A stretch of 64,000 bases of DNA from Sclerurus mexicanus (Eukaryota; Chordata; Aves; Passeriformes; Furnariidae): the NCBI GenBank assembly GCA_013396755.1, contig VWZF01001679.1, forward strand, positions 1,440,663-1,504,662. The letters run 5' to 3'. This document shows positions 52,501 to 63,575 of the stretch, in pieces. Below the pieces are notes generated by a model, which had not been told where the DNA came from, made no database searches, and saw nothing but the letters and a program-made list of their open reading frames with translations. How positions within the stretch are numbered: the stretch's first letter is position 1; every line of letters starts with the position of its first letter. Both the position numbers and the translations under genes were made by a program.

Positions 52501-55500
52501 CTCTGTATTGAAAACAAATACACTGTAATTCACTAGTAGAACCTTTACAGGATTTTTTCAGGACAGCTTAGTCAATTTAATAGTCTCCCATCACTGTTTT
52601 TATAATTGAACGTTATAAAACTATTTTCTATACACACCTGATTTCTGAGCTTCTGAATTTCTTCCTCTCTGTCTTTTATTCTGCTTTGCAAAGTATTCTT
52701 TGTTCGATACAATTCTTCTTCGGTATAATGGAGTTCCTATAAAATTTATCACAATTACAAATAAAAGATGTTATATGTTTAAGTATTTTGAGAGACAGTC
52801 TCTTATCTAGAGTTCCACAACAGAACACAAAGCAATATGCAGCAATCAAATACATACTGAAATTTAACCATAGTTAAGCGTCTGGCTAGGATAGAGGGTA
52901 GAGGGGAGCAAGAGCTCAGTATGAAGACACAACCTACAAGGCCAATTGAATTCTTTCATGGAGACTGACCTAATATTAATATTTTAATCCAGAATATCTT
53001 ACTAAGAGTCACACAATTTCACTGGGACCATAACTTATCTTCATTATACTTTGACCATTTATTATATTGCTATCTTGAAACTATATCAATAATGTAACAG
53101 GAAATACTCTGTGGGGAATCTGTACTCCTAAAATAAACTCATTAATTCAAAATACCATTTTTTAAAAACACTTGGCATATCTCTCTATAATTCTGTATGA
53201 CATGCATCTTCCTCCAAAGTTTAGGATAAGCCAACATAGCAGATCAGAGAATCACAGAATATGCCAAGTTGGAAGGGACTCACAAGGATCAGAGTCCGAC
53301 TCCTGGCCCTGCACAGGACCATCCCTCAGAGTCACACCATGTGCTGAGAGTACCATCCAAAAGCTTCTTGAACTCTGTCAGGCTTGGTGATGTGACCACT
53401 GCCATGGGGACCCTGTTCCAGCACTCAACCACCCTCTGGGTGAAGAGCCTTTTTCTAAAACGCAATCTAAACCACCCCTGACACACCTTGAAGCCATTTC
53501 ATGAAGGGGGACAGAATATTAGCAAGAAACAAATTACTAAAGAAAAATCTAACCATAAGTTTTGTTAGTCCCACGATTTAGTGGCTATTTTAGCTCCCAC
53601 CTGAGGACCTGTAATGCTTATCTTTTAAATTAATAGTCTTCAAACCACTATCATTTCAGCCGTCAGTCGCTACAGAAAACAGATAATCCTATTCTCCTTT
53701 TGAACCACCAGGTGTACAAAAAAGTAACACCTCTACTTATTTTTCATCTTCAGTTTCAAAAATCTTATGGCAACAGTTAAAGGAACTCCCAGCCAGAATT
53801 GTCCACAATTGCATTAAGTATCAACACAAACAATTACATTAAAAGCACAAGTAAATGTGTGTCATCAAAAGGAATACTTCAGTTTCTGCAATAACTGATA
53901 AGGTTTTTTTTAATTCACCTCTTTCTCTATGTAGTATTGACTGACATCATATTCTGCCGAAGGGCAGGAGTAACAAAATACAATCTACCATCTGCTTTGA
54001 CATAATAAACATCAACTACTCATCAAAAGCAGACCTCGACTTCTGCCTTTTAATTAGTTCAGGCTGCAAGTATCTCATTAAAATGCAGTTTCTGGAAGGA
54101 CAGATAATCCTATAAGATAAAATGTTCCTAGCAGATACAGTGTACTCCTGCTTTCCTCATTATTAATTCTCTTTACATGAGCTTTTTCTTACAGAGAAAT
54201 TTTTTAACAGGGTGCAAAGTCCTTGTCCAATTCCTACCGAACAATAAATTGTTCATATGAAAGATGAGATAGCATTTTTTTCCACTCTCTTTTTAGAACA
54301 AAATTGCTTAAATCAAGGCAGAGTTTGCTCAAAAAGGGGGCACAATCTGACAAAACTCATTAACATAATTTTATCAGCAAATTGTCTAACAGAGCAGATT
54401 GGAAGTAACAGCACTTAGACGCAGAACTAACATGAGGATTAAAAAAATACCTATAAATTTGTACTACAGTGACATTGTTTTATGAGCTAAAACTTATGTT
54501 TTACAGGAACATGGGAAGTTCCACAGTAACCACTTTCAGTATTTAGAGTTTCTTGATATAAATAATCTTGCAAGGGTTACTATATCCCTGTCATTTGATT
54601 GTTTCCCTGATGAATAAAACGTAAGATCCTGATCAATTCTGTGCACTCCCTGGGGTCCTGTTTATTCTTTACCACATGAGCAAGATCTCTGTTCGTCAGG
54701 AATATCCAGAAGGCCCCGACCATTGCTTAGTCCTGGTTGCACTTTCTTTGGCCTAGTGACATTCACCAAGCTTTTGGGAACGTCTTTGGAATACCAGACG
54801 AAAAAATAACCCAAATATCGTATAACCTTCTCTCTTATTAAGCCAAAAGCTTTGCTGATGACACCACACGTGGCCTAAAATAAGATCGCTAAGTTTTCAA
54901 GAATTCCTTGCCTGTTTTTGCCGTTCTAGTTCAGCTTCTGCCTCCTGCTTGGCCATTTTGTGTGCCGATATCTGCTCTTGCAGGTCTTGAAGCTGCTCTC
55001 TCACTGACTCAGCTTCACTTACCTGCTGTGTCTCCATATCCTAAACCAAACAGAAATATAACCATTTCACTAACATTCAAACATTTCTGCAATCTGGCAT
55101 AGGTAACAGCAAAAAAAAAAAAGTAGTATATGCAATATTGCTTCAAGCAAAAGAAACATCAACACTATATAGAATAAACAACATTTGTCATTTATAAAGA
55201 GTATTTTTACTAATATAGTAATAAAATAAATGTATTTTGTGAATATGAAAAGCCTCCACTTCTTCCTTTCGAACATCAACAGGCTAAAACTGTGCAAAGC
55301 AGGCTTGCGTGCAACTGCTGGGTTGAGCCCATTATGCCGGCAGATGACTTGGATTACTGTGCTTCAGGGATTACTAGACCTTGCAGAAAAGGACACAGGT
55401 GATCTCTACAGAAACTGCCATGCTTGTTTGGAAGGAACTGAGAGAAGTAAGGTAAAAAACAGCAGGAACAACAGACCCACGGTACACAAGGAAAACAGTC

Positions 55501-58500
55501 CTTTGTCATGGCTAACTACAAATACACGTGTACATCAGAATAGCCACCTGCAGCTCTGTTCTCATCTGCTGGATTTGCCCCAGTAGTTTTTGTATTTCTT
55601 CTCTCTGAGTGTCTCGCTCATGTCTCAGTTCTTCCAGTTCCACTGTGCTTGCTGTATTGCTGTCCAGGCCTTCAATACCAGAGCCTTCTTTTAAGCTGTT
55701 TATCAGCTTTTCTTTAGACTGAAATAATAAATCAATATATTATTTATAGCAGTATTTAAGAAGTGCCCGACTAGAACATGCTAAAAAGACCTTGGTCTAA
55801 AATTCAAATGCAGTGAAGAACTGCTTTAGTGGTTCTTTTAGCCAAGTTACTAATTACACATTTGAAAATGAAAATGCTTCCCTGCTGATAATTTTTCTGG
55901 TCTCCCATACACCACGAGACTGGATTTACTAAAAGCCTGTGTTCTCTGAGGAAGAGTACATCTTTTCTCTTTAGAAGTGCCTGGAATGTTAAACTTGTGA
56001 TGGATAACAATTTTGGCTCTCCAGCTACCACCACAGAGAAGACACACACTAACAGACACTGAAGACAGAACTGAGCCCCTTTCAGTCCATCCTTTCTCCT
56101 GACAACATAGCCAGCTAAGAACCTGTGGTGGTTTAGTTTTCTTGGTTTTGGTCTGGGCCTTCCCTAGTAACCAGGTTATAACTAAGGAAGTATTCCACAC
56201 CATTCCTTCACGTAATCAGGGGTATATAAGATTGGGGAGTTGCCTCCCTCTCTGCTCTCTTCCTTTCGTGTGCTGGGGAGGACATCAGGTCTCTGTGCTG
56301 GCTCAGCTCTTATCTATGTGAGCTGAGGCCTGTCGGAGACACTGGTGCCTCACTCGTCCGGAGGTGGAGATCTCTACTGCTTCTCTTAAGGGAAGTTATA
56401 TTTGGGGAGATTTTATTGTATTAGTTACTTATTGAGCTTTTTCCCTGAGTTTACGAGTGTGTGTGTATCTGTCTTTGCTTTGTTCTTACCCATTTTTGTC
56501 CCATTTCCCTTTCCCTTCCCCCCTTTTCCCTTTTGGAGTTGTTTGGGGTTCTTATTCTGTAGATTCATAGTGTTTGATTGTATATATTTGTAACATATGT
56601 GAATATATATATATATACTTTTACTACAATTCTCTTTTGGTTTTTTTTCCCCTTTTCTCCTGGGGGGGAAGCCGTGTGGCTGCCGTTGGCTTTTGGCAGG
56701 GAGCCAACTCAAACGTCCACAGAACCAAATACAGCAATAACTCTTCCAGGAAAGAGGATAAACAATTTTACTCAGAGTTATCTCAACACTGACTTGCGAC
56801 TCAGGCTTTCATATTTATCAAGGTGATTTAAAACCTGTCCTTGGCCATTAGACTAAATTAATTATTCTTAACAGAGATCTCTGTTTTCAACATCTTATCA
56901 ACATTCATAAACAAGACTCAAAATGACTGTGTTTGGACTTGGTATCTTCGACAATTTAAGTAGTGCAGAACTCTGCACAAACGACCTGATTTTGCCATTC
57001 TTGATATAACGTTGCAACCCTTCAGAACATAGAAAAATATTTTCTCTGGTTACACATAAGTATCCATTCTATGCCATGCTTCAGCCTCGAGCAGAACAGA
57101 GCAATATTCTTGCATCAGGAATATTGGGTATGGAACAAATTTTAAGTTTCATCTGTTTAACTATCTGCTTAAGATTGGATTCTTGAATGCGGAACACACT
57201 GACAGATGATGCACAGTAAGTGCAATAGCTCACTTGGATTTTTCCTCATGTTCGGAACCTGTACTACCATTCCAATTACGTTATCTATAAATTTAAATGT
57301 ACAAAATGCAGACTGGTAGCTCTTCTACATAGGTATCATTACAGATATGCCCAAAACACATTACAGGTCACATGAAAATATCCCACAAATTAGATTATTT
57401 GAAACATAACACCTTAAAAAAGTGAAAGCATACAAATCAAATTGTATTTCTTCACAAAAATGCTTACTTGGAGAATTCGAGTAGCTTTCTGTTTATAGTC
57501 TGTCAGTTCCTGTTTTGCAGATTCTAGGTGGCTTTTAGTTACTTTGACTTGCTGTTGGAGTTCATCAGCTCGCCTCTTTTCATCTAAATACTTTCTTTCT
57601 GCTACAGTTATCCCTTCTGCCAAGTTCTGACGTTCTGCTTCCATTTTACTTAGACGAGCAGCAAACTCATTCTATTAGCAATAAAGAAACAATACTTTGT
57701 GTTTAAACACAGTCTCAACTTTAACCTAGAAAGGAAAAAAGAAAGTTTAAAAGCAACTACACATGGCACACCACCTCATATCCACCACCTCCAACTTAAA
57801 GATGCGTTAGGGCTATGTGAAAAGAAATTCTGCTTGCTTAAGCAAGTGGTAAATAATATTAGTAAAAATACAGATTTATTTCCCTCACCAGAAATACAGA
57901 GGGAATAACATTCCTCCCATTATTCACACTTACTTAGCAAACAAAAAGCAAGCTTTTGCCTCAAAAAATATTATCAAATGTGGTCTGACACATTTTTAAG
58001 TACTTTGAAAATAGTTATCAGTGTTCATTTTGGGTTTTTTTCAAAGATGCTACTACACATAACAAAGGCCAAGTTAAGTGGAAAACAGTCTCTGCCAATG
58101 ATGTACTCACATCTTCACCACAGAAGTGATCGTCCAGGTTAATATGCTTAAGATTACACAGTAAAATTGTGTAACAATAAAGTGCATAACAACATTTTAA
58201 AATAAACTGATTAGTGTGTTACTTTGCAAACACGTATGAAGAGCATGAAAAAAGCAGTAAAAATTGTCAGCATTAATCCTTGAAAACTTTTACGCATGAA
58301 GCTTTCAAAATAACAAAATAAGCAAATTAGCATCACAAGGATACTTAGTGCAGCAAAAAGCACATGCTTTCTAGCAATTTAGCACCCTAAACAGGAACTG
58401 AAGTGAAAGGGAGGAGAGAGCACTTGGAATTTCACAGATCTGATCTCAAAAGTAGAGTCTTAAAGTCTTCCTTACTCTTCATGTCTAACCTGCATTTGTT

Positions 58501-61500
58501 TGTAACTTTCTTGTTCTCGCTTGAGAGCGGAGTCTGCATCACGCAGCCTCTCTTGAAGAGTTTGAAGGGCTTGATTTTGTAAACTGCTTCCTTCACTGTG
58601 GTCTTGTATGATCCTGAAAGAGCAACACATATTAATTCAAATAGAAGAAAGCTAGTGGGATTTTTCAGGTAGAAATATAACTTCCTGGTTTCTAAACCAG
58701 CTTTGAAAATTTACCCAGTAAAATTACTGCATATGGCTGACTATAGGTATGAGGCCCAGAGTTACAGAACTCACAGACCTACTCCATGACCTGTATTCTG
58801 GAGTAGCCAATTACTGATTCATATCCCAGCACTGAGATAAGTCAGAAAGTCCTCATGTTTGTGGATAAGCAAGTGCATTTTTCAAGACAAAGAAGTATTT
58901 ATAGAGACCTTCCTCTGGCCTCTGGCACAAACACTTTATACAAAATGGTTTTCAACAATTGGCGCCAACTGCCCTGATTTTATACTCATTTGCCCTGTTC
59001 CTGTTGCCCACTACAATATAGAAGGCTCAGAGCAAACTTCAATCCTCATATTTCAAACCTTGTCACAATCCCTTTCCCATTAGCTTACTAATTTCTATTC
59101 TTAAAGAGACTATCTATCTTTTATTTTCAAACTTATTGCTATTTGCAGAATTAGGAAGTACCGTGATTTTTCACTCTGCAGTGCTTCCAAAGCTTCTGTC
59201 CGGGCACTTAAGAGCTGATCAGCTTCTTGCAACCGTACTTTCAGCACAGCTAGTTGAGAATCTTTGGCACTCACAGCTTCTGTCAGATCATCGACTCGAG
59301 CCTGAAGTTCTCTAACCATCCTGTCGCTCTTTGAATGATCAACATTCCACTTCTCCACTTTTTCCCGGGATTTGTTCAGTTCTACAAAATAAGAAGTTCT
59401 TGGAAGTTTAGAATAGGTATCACAAGGTCTTGCAAACAGTGAGGATGCACGTATCCCATTTCTTAAAGAGAAAATTAAATAAAACCAAGTTGAAGGAAAA
59501 CTCAAAATTTATGAGCTACCAGGAAGTAAAAAATGCCAGACTGGCTGTCAGAGAATGACCCATAAAATTCTGGAGGTGATCCCAAAATAGACACTTCCTT
59601 CTGGGTCACACTGCAGAAGGCAGATTTCACCTGCCCCACCCCTTGCAATGGTCTACTGTCAAATATCCCCGAGTGAGCAGAACCCTCTGCATAAAGCATC
59701 CAGTTTAACTCTATGTGACAAGAAGCTCAAACTAAATAACTGTAGAAAAATACACCGGTGTTGAAATAATGCCTGAATACTTACAAAGGCTTCTGTTTTT
59801 AACCAAACATCACACATTGAACTTCAATGGGCATTTAAACTATCTGGCTTATACAGTTACTGTGGGGAAAAAAATGTGGTCCCTGAGTTTTATGTCTGAC
59901 AGCAGGAGTTTGCTGTGTGTTTTATCATTTGTTTAAATTGTAGCCACATTTTTTACATTTTTCATTTCATTTGGCTTTGAAAAAGCCAATGTTGTTATAT
60001 TAAAAATACTAAATTTTATCTTTTTATTCTCAGTTTCTAGGCATCAGATATTATAGACTGTAGCAGCCAGAAAGTAGTCAGATTTTGAAGTATTTAAAGG
60101 AATTTACTCATTTAAAAATAAGTATTTTCCAATAACCACTAAAATGCAGGAAAAGTATTTCACTCGTGGTATTTGCTGCCACTGCTTTAATAAGATGTAA
60201 GCTTTGTAACTCACTTGAACACATCATTTAAATCAACATTGTTTAATCTTTGTAGTTGAACAAGCCTTTTAGTTTCTCCCATCTCATTGTTCAAAACCAA
60301 GAATCAGTTTACTTGGTAAGTCATACATGCAAATGTAACTAGCGAGATTTTATTATAAATACAAAACATAAAATAAGCAGTTTTCTAGTTCACTGGCATT
60401 TTACTAAGGTTACAGTTGAAGTACCTTCTTGTGTTTCTTTGGACCTCTGTATTAATGAAGCCATTTCTTGATTTAAAGACTGCACTTCATTTCGCAGCAG
60501 CTGGTTCTCCAGGCGAAGATTGGACAGCTCATGCGATTTGGAATCACCATTAGATGAAAGGCTTGGATTAGTTACTGCACTTAGTGAGGAATCCTTTATG
60601 CCATTCCCCTGTGCTCCCAGGCCAGAGTCTGAACTGTCGGGAGTTTCTGTACAGAAAGATGCAAGTTAGAACTAATACATGTATTTAAAATGGCCTTTAT
60701 AGAAGCAATAGTTCCATGTTCTGCATCAATGGTTAAATAGTAATAATAATGATAATCAAAACAGTTCATATTGAAATGGAATATGGAGCTGCTTCTCACA
60801 AGGCACTTGCACAAAATAGGACTATTATACAGGGGCCACGCAGTGTTTTTGTTAATCCTGCAAGGCAAGACATGGAAGTTATAAAATTTCTTATTACGCT
60901 AATGGCAAATTTAGGATTTCAAAACATTAACACTCCTTTCATGACTGCTACTCTGAAATGTCCTCAGAAGCTGAAGAGCAACAGAAAATATTAAATATTC
61001 ATAGCAACTAACTAGGGGAATTTTTAGCACAAGCACATTCAGGTTTTCCATTCAGATTCTGCAGATGTAAATTATGTTTTAGAAAAGAACAATAAGGGAA
61101 CTCCTGGCAGTATTCTGAACAGCAGCCCCTTGCAGGGAAGGTGGAACCAACAGCCTTTTCCCATCATGCAGGAACACACAGAGTGTCCTTGATTAATGCT
61201 GTGAAAGCTAAACATCCACTGTAAGAGCCTTGATCCCAGCACGCAGATAATTGAAAGCTTTCAATCAGTGTTAAGATAAAATGACACAGCACACAATGAA
61301 CAAATAGCAGGCAATCCAAAAGTATTACTTCTGAATTTAGTATGTCCCGGGTGAGTAACTGCTGAAAATCCAGGAGGACAGACTGAATTCCAAGCAAGAC
61401 TGCAGTTTAGTTGCCAAAACATTATTCACTTCACCTTGTGATCACCAACCAAGCTGCTCCACCTTTCTTGTTACCACTGCAACAATCTCTATCACACCAA

Positions 61501-63575
61501 GCCCCGGGAAATGGGGCACACTACGAATTCTGAATACCACCACACTCACAAGTAGCTAGGATTTCTTCCACATTTTCTCAACCCCCTTTCCTATTTAAAC
61601 AGTTCTAAAAAGTTCACTATCATCCCTTTGATTTATTCACAGAGTTTCCACATTAAGAGACAACTTATCCTCATTTCCTTGTCTGGAAACTCAGTAGATT
61701 AATGAAGCTAATAAAGCAAGAAATTAGCCATATAGCAGAGATTAGATTATAACCATGGCAATATACAAAGTATAATGTTAATTGGTTTTGTCTATAGCTA
61801 ATGCAGATTCAATACTTAGTATTTAAATGACACAGATATATCTGTACAATCAACTTTTAAATTAGCATACTCAAACTCCATGTTGTAACTGTGTCCTTTC
61901 TTATTTAGCAGCTCCACAATGCAAACTCTGCTCAAAACCACTCAGAACAAAATTCAACAGGCCACAGTGAGCAAAACAAATATATTTCTTAAGCACCGAT
62001 CAGCAAGGCCATTTAGCCAGATCTAACACATTTGAATTATTTATTATTAGCAGAAAACCTGACTGAAAAGTTACAGATCCTGAAATACAAAAATATTCAC
62101 AACTTTGGAAATGATCCCTTTTTATGTCTAAAACTTTTCAGCATACTTAATGTAGTAAGTAAAAAACTGGCATTTACAATTGTTTACATGCTCAAAATAC
62201 TGAACAAATAATGAAGTATTCTAACTACATTATTAAGAAATAACATAACCATATCCTTCAATTTTTAGAATAAATAACAGCAAAGTAGCACAGCAACAGA
62301 ACAACTGAGTGTAGACTAGACAGTCTGATAGAGAATGCAAGTTCCTGACAATTCCCAGCCACACTCTCCTTTGTGTTGTTGACTTGAGAATAGCCCCATC
62401 TTTTGACCATGTGGCCTGGAGGCTCTTTCAGGCCTCTGGATTTAAGGCTGCAGTAATGAGCTGAGTAATGGCAAATCCGAAGGCTTTATCTCTCTAGTTC
62501 TCTCACGCCTGTAGCTCTACAACAGCCTACACACATCCAACCTCCCACTGCAGGGCGAGTATGTTTGTCAGCTCACCCTCACACCACCTCACGTGGTGCA
62601 CTGGGCAGCGGCCAACACCATCTACCTGCTCGGCAAAGTCACTCGCTCTCCTACATGGCAACAACAGATAAGGGCCCCTGTGTGACCAAGCAAATGCTGC
62701 AGCACCTCTGGGGACATATGAGGGCTGATGCCAGGTCAGGTCACAGCACAGGGGGGTCAAGGTGAGCAGTAGCAATGACGTAGATCCAAAACACAGAAGA
62801 TTTAGGTATTAATTATGCAGTTTGTGAAATCAGCATGGTATCTAACATTATCCCGGTGATGAAAAAATGTGAAGGGCCCTGCTGTACCCCAAACATCTGA
62901 CATACTACTACCACTAAATGTTTGATGAAGTGACAGTAAATCCATTACCTAGCCTTACCCTAGACATACTTGAGTTTTAAATATCTCTAGGTTCAAGACT
63001 ATTTAACTACCATTGCCTTGGCTCCTGATGGAATTATCTTCAGTAGTTTTTGCACTCTGTGTACTGGTAGACACAGAACTAATGCTTGAAGTCCGAGAAT
63101 GATTTTGAAGAACAGGTGCCTTGCTCTTCTCTTTCTTAGAGTCCATCCTTCCATTAGGCTCTTTCTCTGAACTGTTGAGAAAATCAAATAGCAACTCATC
63201 ATCAGGTTCTGACTTTTTTCTTCTCACAAAATGCGTGGCAGCTCTGGGTGTGGAAACACCTTCTACTGGAGAGGCAACCTCTGAGTATGCCCTACGTGTT
63301 GGTTTAACATTTGCTGTTCCTGCTAGGATTGTGGCCTTTTGATGTTTAATGTTCTCAGCTGCTGAGGAGATATAGGCTGCTTTGGATGATGTCTGGTGTT
63401 TCAGTTCTCCAGTATGCTGGTGCACTTCAGAATATTCACTGGCAGAGTCCAAATTCTTCTGATCATAAACTGCACTGCTTGATGGGTCTTTTTTGCTCAG
63501 AGCTGATGCAGCTCCTTGATCAACTCTGTTGAGTAGATCCTCTGCCTTTCCAGCGAGATCAACAAGCCAGGACAT
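46502..63575 (-). CDS. GOLGA5: Golgin-84 (golgin subfamily A member 5), complete coding region over 12 exons
   Basis: A Golgi membrane tether that captures vesicles at the cis-Golgi rims and helps maintain ribbon structure; family members bind Rab1 and CASP. Joining exons 63575-63011, 60646-60425, 59381-59162, 58613-58490, 57671-57468, 55718-55548, 55040-54912, 52736-52638, 50998-50773, 49612-49507, 48227-48164 and 46582-46502 gives 2211 nt: 736 residues plus TAG, with no internal stop and every phase consistent. The N-terminus MSWLVDLAGKAEDLLNRVDQ is nearly the mammalian one. Residues 1-227 are low-complexity, with the conserved HFVRRKKSEPDDELLFDFLN box. Residues about 228-640 are heptad-rich coiled coil, and about 704-722 form the tail anchor, followed by a short lumenal tail. 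The start is the first in-frame ATG; upstream in the same frame is a stop. All 12 coding exons look functional. The last residues (HHDSPSGR) differ from the human HHDQPYGK recalled from memory. Confidence 0.97.
48164..48227 (-). CDS. GOLGA5: GOLGA5 coding exon 11, residues 689-710 (start of the membrane anchor)
   Basis: Acceptor TACCCGTGTAG; 64 nt coding SIRLGIFLRRYPIARVFVII and YM. Donor ATG|GTGAGT. The tail anchor is split between this exon and the next. Confidence 0.95.
49507..49612 (-). CDS. GOLGA5: GOLGA5 coding exon 10, residues 654-688
   Basis: Acceptor CCTTCAAACAG; codes RMRNVPALFSD and GMYGRVRKAASTIDQF, the conserved pre-anchor segment. Donor TTTAG|GTAAGA; ends in phase 2. Confidence 0.95.
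50773..50998 (-). CDS. GOLGA5: GOLGA5 coding exon 9, residues 579-653
   Basis: Acceptor TTTGGTTTTTAG; codes LTNKTLSSSSQTELENRLHQ, MLESLSTEKNSLVYQLERLE and the linker SINMAGIDGAE. It ends the main coiled coil. Donor GAAG|GTAAAG; ends in phase 1. Confidence 0.96.
50999..52637 (-). other. GOLGA5 intron between coding exons 8 and 9
   Basis: A GT-AG intron of 1.64 kb. It holds an old CR1-like fragment (about 51970-52285) and a C-run near 52410; otherwise nothing recognised. Confidence 0.7.
51970..52285 (+). mobile_element. Old CR1/L3-type LINE tail in a GOLGA5 intron
   Basis: The end of the block reads GGGCTAGATGGATCACTGAG..CTGTGGGACA..GGTTCTTATG, which follows the 3' tail of old amniote CR1/L3 elements ('GGACTAGATGGACCATTGGTCTGACCC..GTTCTTATG'). 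Only the last 80 bp (about 52205-52285) are clear; the left limit is a guess. Orientation is opposite to GOLGA5. Confidence 0.45.
52638..52736 (-). CDS. GOLGA5: GOLGA5 coding exon 8, residues 546-578
   Basis: Acceptor AAATTTTATAG; codes LYRTKNTLQSRIKDREEEIQ. Donor CAG|GTGTGT; phase 0 both ends, 99 nt. Confidence 0.95.
52737..54911 (-). other. GOLGA5 GC-AG intron (2.17 kb) with a CR1 insert
   Basis: Lies between coding exons 7 and 8, with a GC donor at 54911-54910 and an AG acceptor at 52738-52737. It contains a CR1 copy at 53246-53500; the rest is AT-rich without recognised features. Confidence 0.75.
53246..53500 (-). mobile_element. CR1 LINE, short 3' copy
   Basis: Begins with AGAGAATCACAGAAT and GTTGGAAGGGACTCACAAGG, the reversed CR1 3' end, and runs into the last part of ORF2. 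Minus-strand translation contains MCQGWFRLRFRKRLFTQRVV, ECWNRVPMAVVTSPSLTEFK and KLLDGTLS, the CR1 ORF2 C-terminus. It is about 255 bp, in the same orientation as GOLGA5, and well preserved, hence relatively young. It belongs to a different CR1 subfamily from the copy at 37444 judging by its 3' sequence. Confidence 0.9.
54912..55040 (-). CDS. GOLGA5: GOLGA5 coding exon 7, residues 503-545, ending in a GC donor
   Basis: Acceptor TGTTTGGTTTAG; codes DMETQQVSEAESVREQLQDL through EAELERQKQ. The exon end expected from the family (…ERLKQ in mammals) is followed by CAG|GCAAGG, so the downstream intron uses a GC-AG pair. No GT donor near this point would keep the frame. Confidence 0.92.
55041..55547 (-). 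other. GOLGA5 intron between coding exons 6 and 7
   Basis: A GT-AG intron of 507 bp, AT-rich in the right half; nothing else recognised. Confidence 0.75.
55548..55718 (-). CDS. GOLGA5: GOLGA5 coding exon 6, residues 446-502
   Basis: Acceptor TTATTATTTCAG; codes SKEKLINSLKEGSGIEGLDS and REEIQKLLGQIQQMRTELQ. Donor CAG|GTGGCT; phase 0 both ends. Confidence 0.95.
56119..56123. repeat. Left target-site duplication of the solo LTR
   Basis: GAACC directly before the LTR; the identical GAACC follows it at 56722-56726. Confidence 0.85.
56124..56721 (+). mobile_element. Solo LTR of an endogenous retrovirus
   Basis: A 598-bp block starting TGTGG and ending CCACA (inverted terminal repeats, TG..CA), flanked by a perfect 5-bp target-site duplication GAACC. 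It has a TATA box (TATATAAG, 56223-56230) about 100 bp in, then a CT/GT-rich R-U5-like region with a TA-repeat near 56604. No retroviral internal region or second LTR is present, so it is the product of LTR-LTR recombination. Its transcriptional direction is plus, antisense to GOLGA5. A 5-bp duplication is common for ERV-L and some other avian ERV classes; the family cannot be fixed without a library search. Confidence 0.85.
56722..56726. repeat. Right target-site duplication of the solo LTR
   Basis: GAACC directly after the terminal CCACA, matching 56119-56123. Confidence 0.85.
57468..57671 (-). CDS. GOLGA5: GOLGA5 coding exon 5, residues 378-445
   Basis: Acceptor TTATTGCTAATAG; codes NEFAARLSKMEAERQNLAEG and KQELTDYKQKATRILQ. 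Donor CAA|GTAAGC. Both ends are phase 0. Confidence 0.96.
58490..58613 (-). CDS. GOLGA5: GOLGA5 coding exon 4, residues 336-377
   Basis: Acceptor TGCTCTTTCAG; codes SLQNQALQTLQERLRDAD and KREQESYKQMQ. Donor CAG|GTTAGA; ends in phase 0. Confidence 0.95.
59162..59381 (-). CDS. GOLGA5: GOLGA5 coding exon 3, residues 263-335
   Basis: Acceptor CTTATTTTGTAG; codes VEKWNVDHSKSDRM and DSQLAVLKVRLQEADQLLSA, a coil segment nearly invariant in golgin-84. Donor CACG|GTACTT; ends in phase 2. Confidence 0.96.
60425..60646 (-). CDS. GOLGA5: GOLGA5 coding exon 2, residues 189-262
   Basis: Acceptor TTTCTGTACAG; codes an acidic Ser-rich linker and then the start of the coil (SHELSNLRLENQLLRNEVQS). Donor GAAG|GTACTT; phase 1 at both ends. 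Confidence 0.95.
60647..63010 (-). other. GOLGA5 intron between coding exons 1 and 2 (2.36 kb)
   Basis: A GT-AG intron, AT-rich except for a CpG-containing GC-rich block at about 62500-62765 that stands out from its surroundings and is open in three frames. Nothing else recognised. Confidence 0.7.
63011..63575 (-). CDS. GOLGA5: GOLGA5 coding exon 1 (exon 2 of the gene), residues 1-188
   Basis: Carries the start codon, the conserved N-terminal amphipathic segment, the ISSAAENIKHQKATILAGTA motif and the RRKKSEPDDELLFDFLNSS box, then a Ser/Thr-rich stretch. The donor is AATG|GTAGTT; phase 1. Confidence 0.97.

Larger units (their letters stand above)
55719..57467 (-). other. GOLGA5 intron containing the solo LTR
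   Basis: Intron of 1.75 kb between coding exons 5 and 6, GT-AG. About a third of it is the LTR at 56124-56721; the rest has no recognised feature. Confidence 0.75.
57672..60424 (-). other. GOLGA5 introns around coding exons 3 and 4 (0.82, 0.55 and 1.04 kb)
   Basis: Introns 57672-58489, 58614-59161 and 59382-60424, all GT-AG and AT-rich. No repeats or RNA genes recognised. Confidence 0.7.

Noticed and set aside
46000..63000. Box C/D snoRNAs hosted in GOLGA5 introns
   Set aside because: I looked for paired TCAG and TCATCAY signals at suitable spacing on the minus-strand transcript and found no convincing pair; a covariance-model scan would be decisive.
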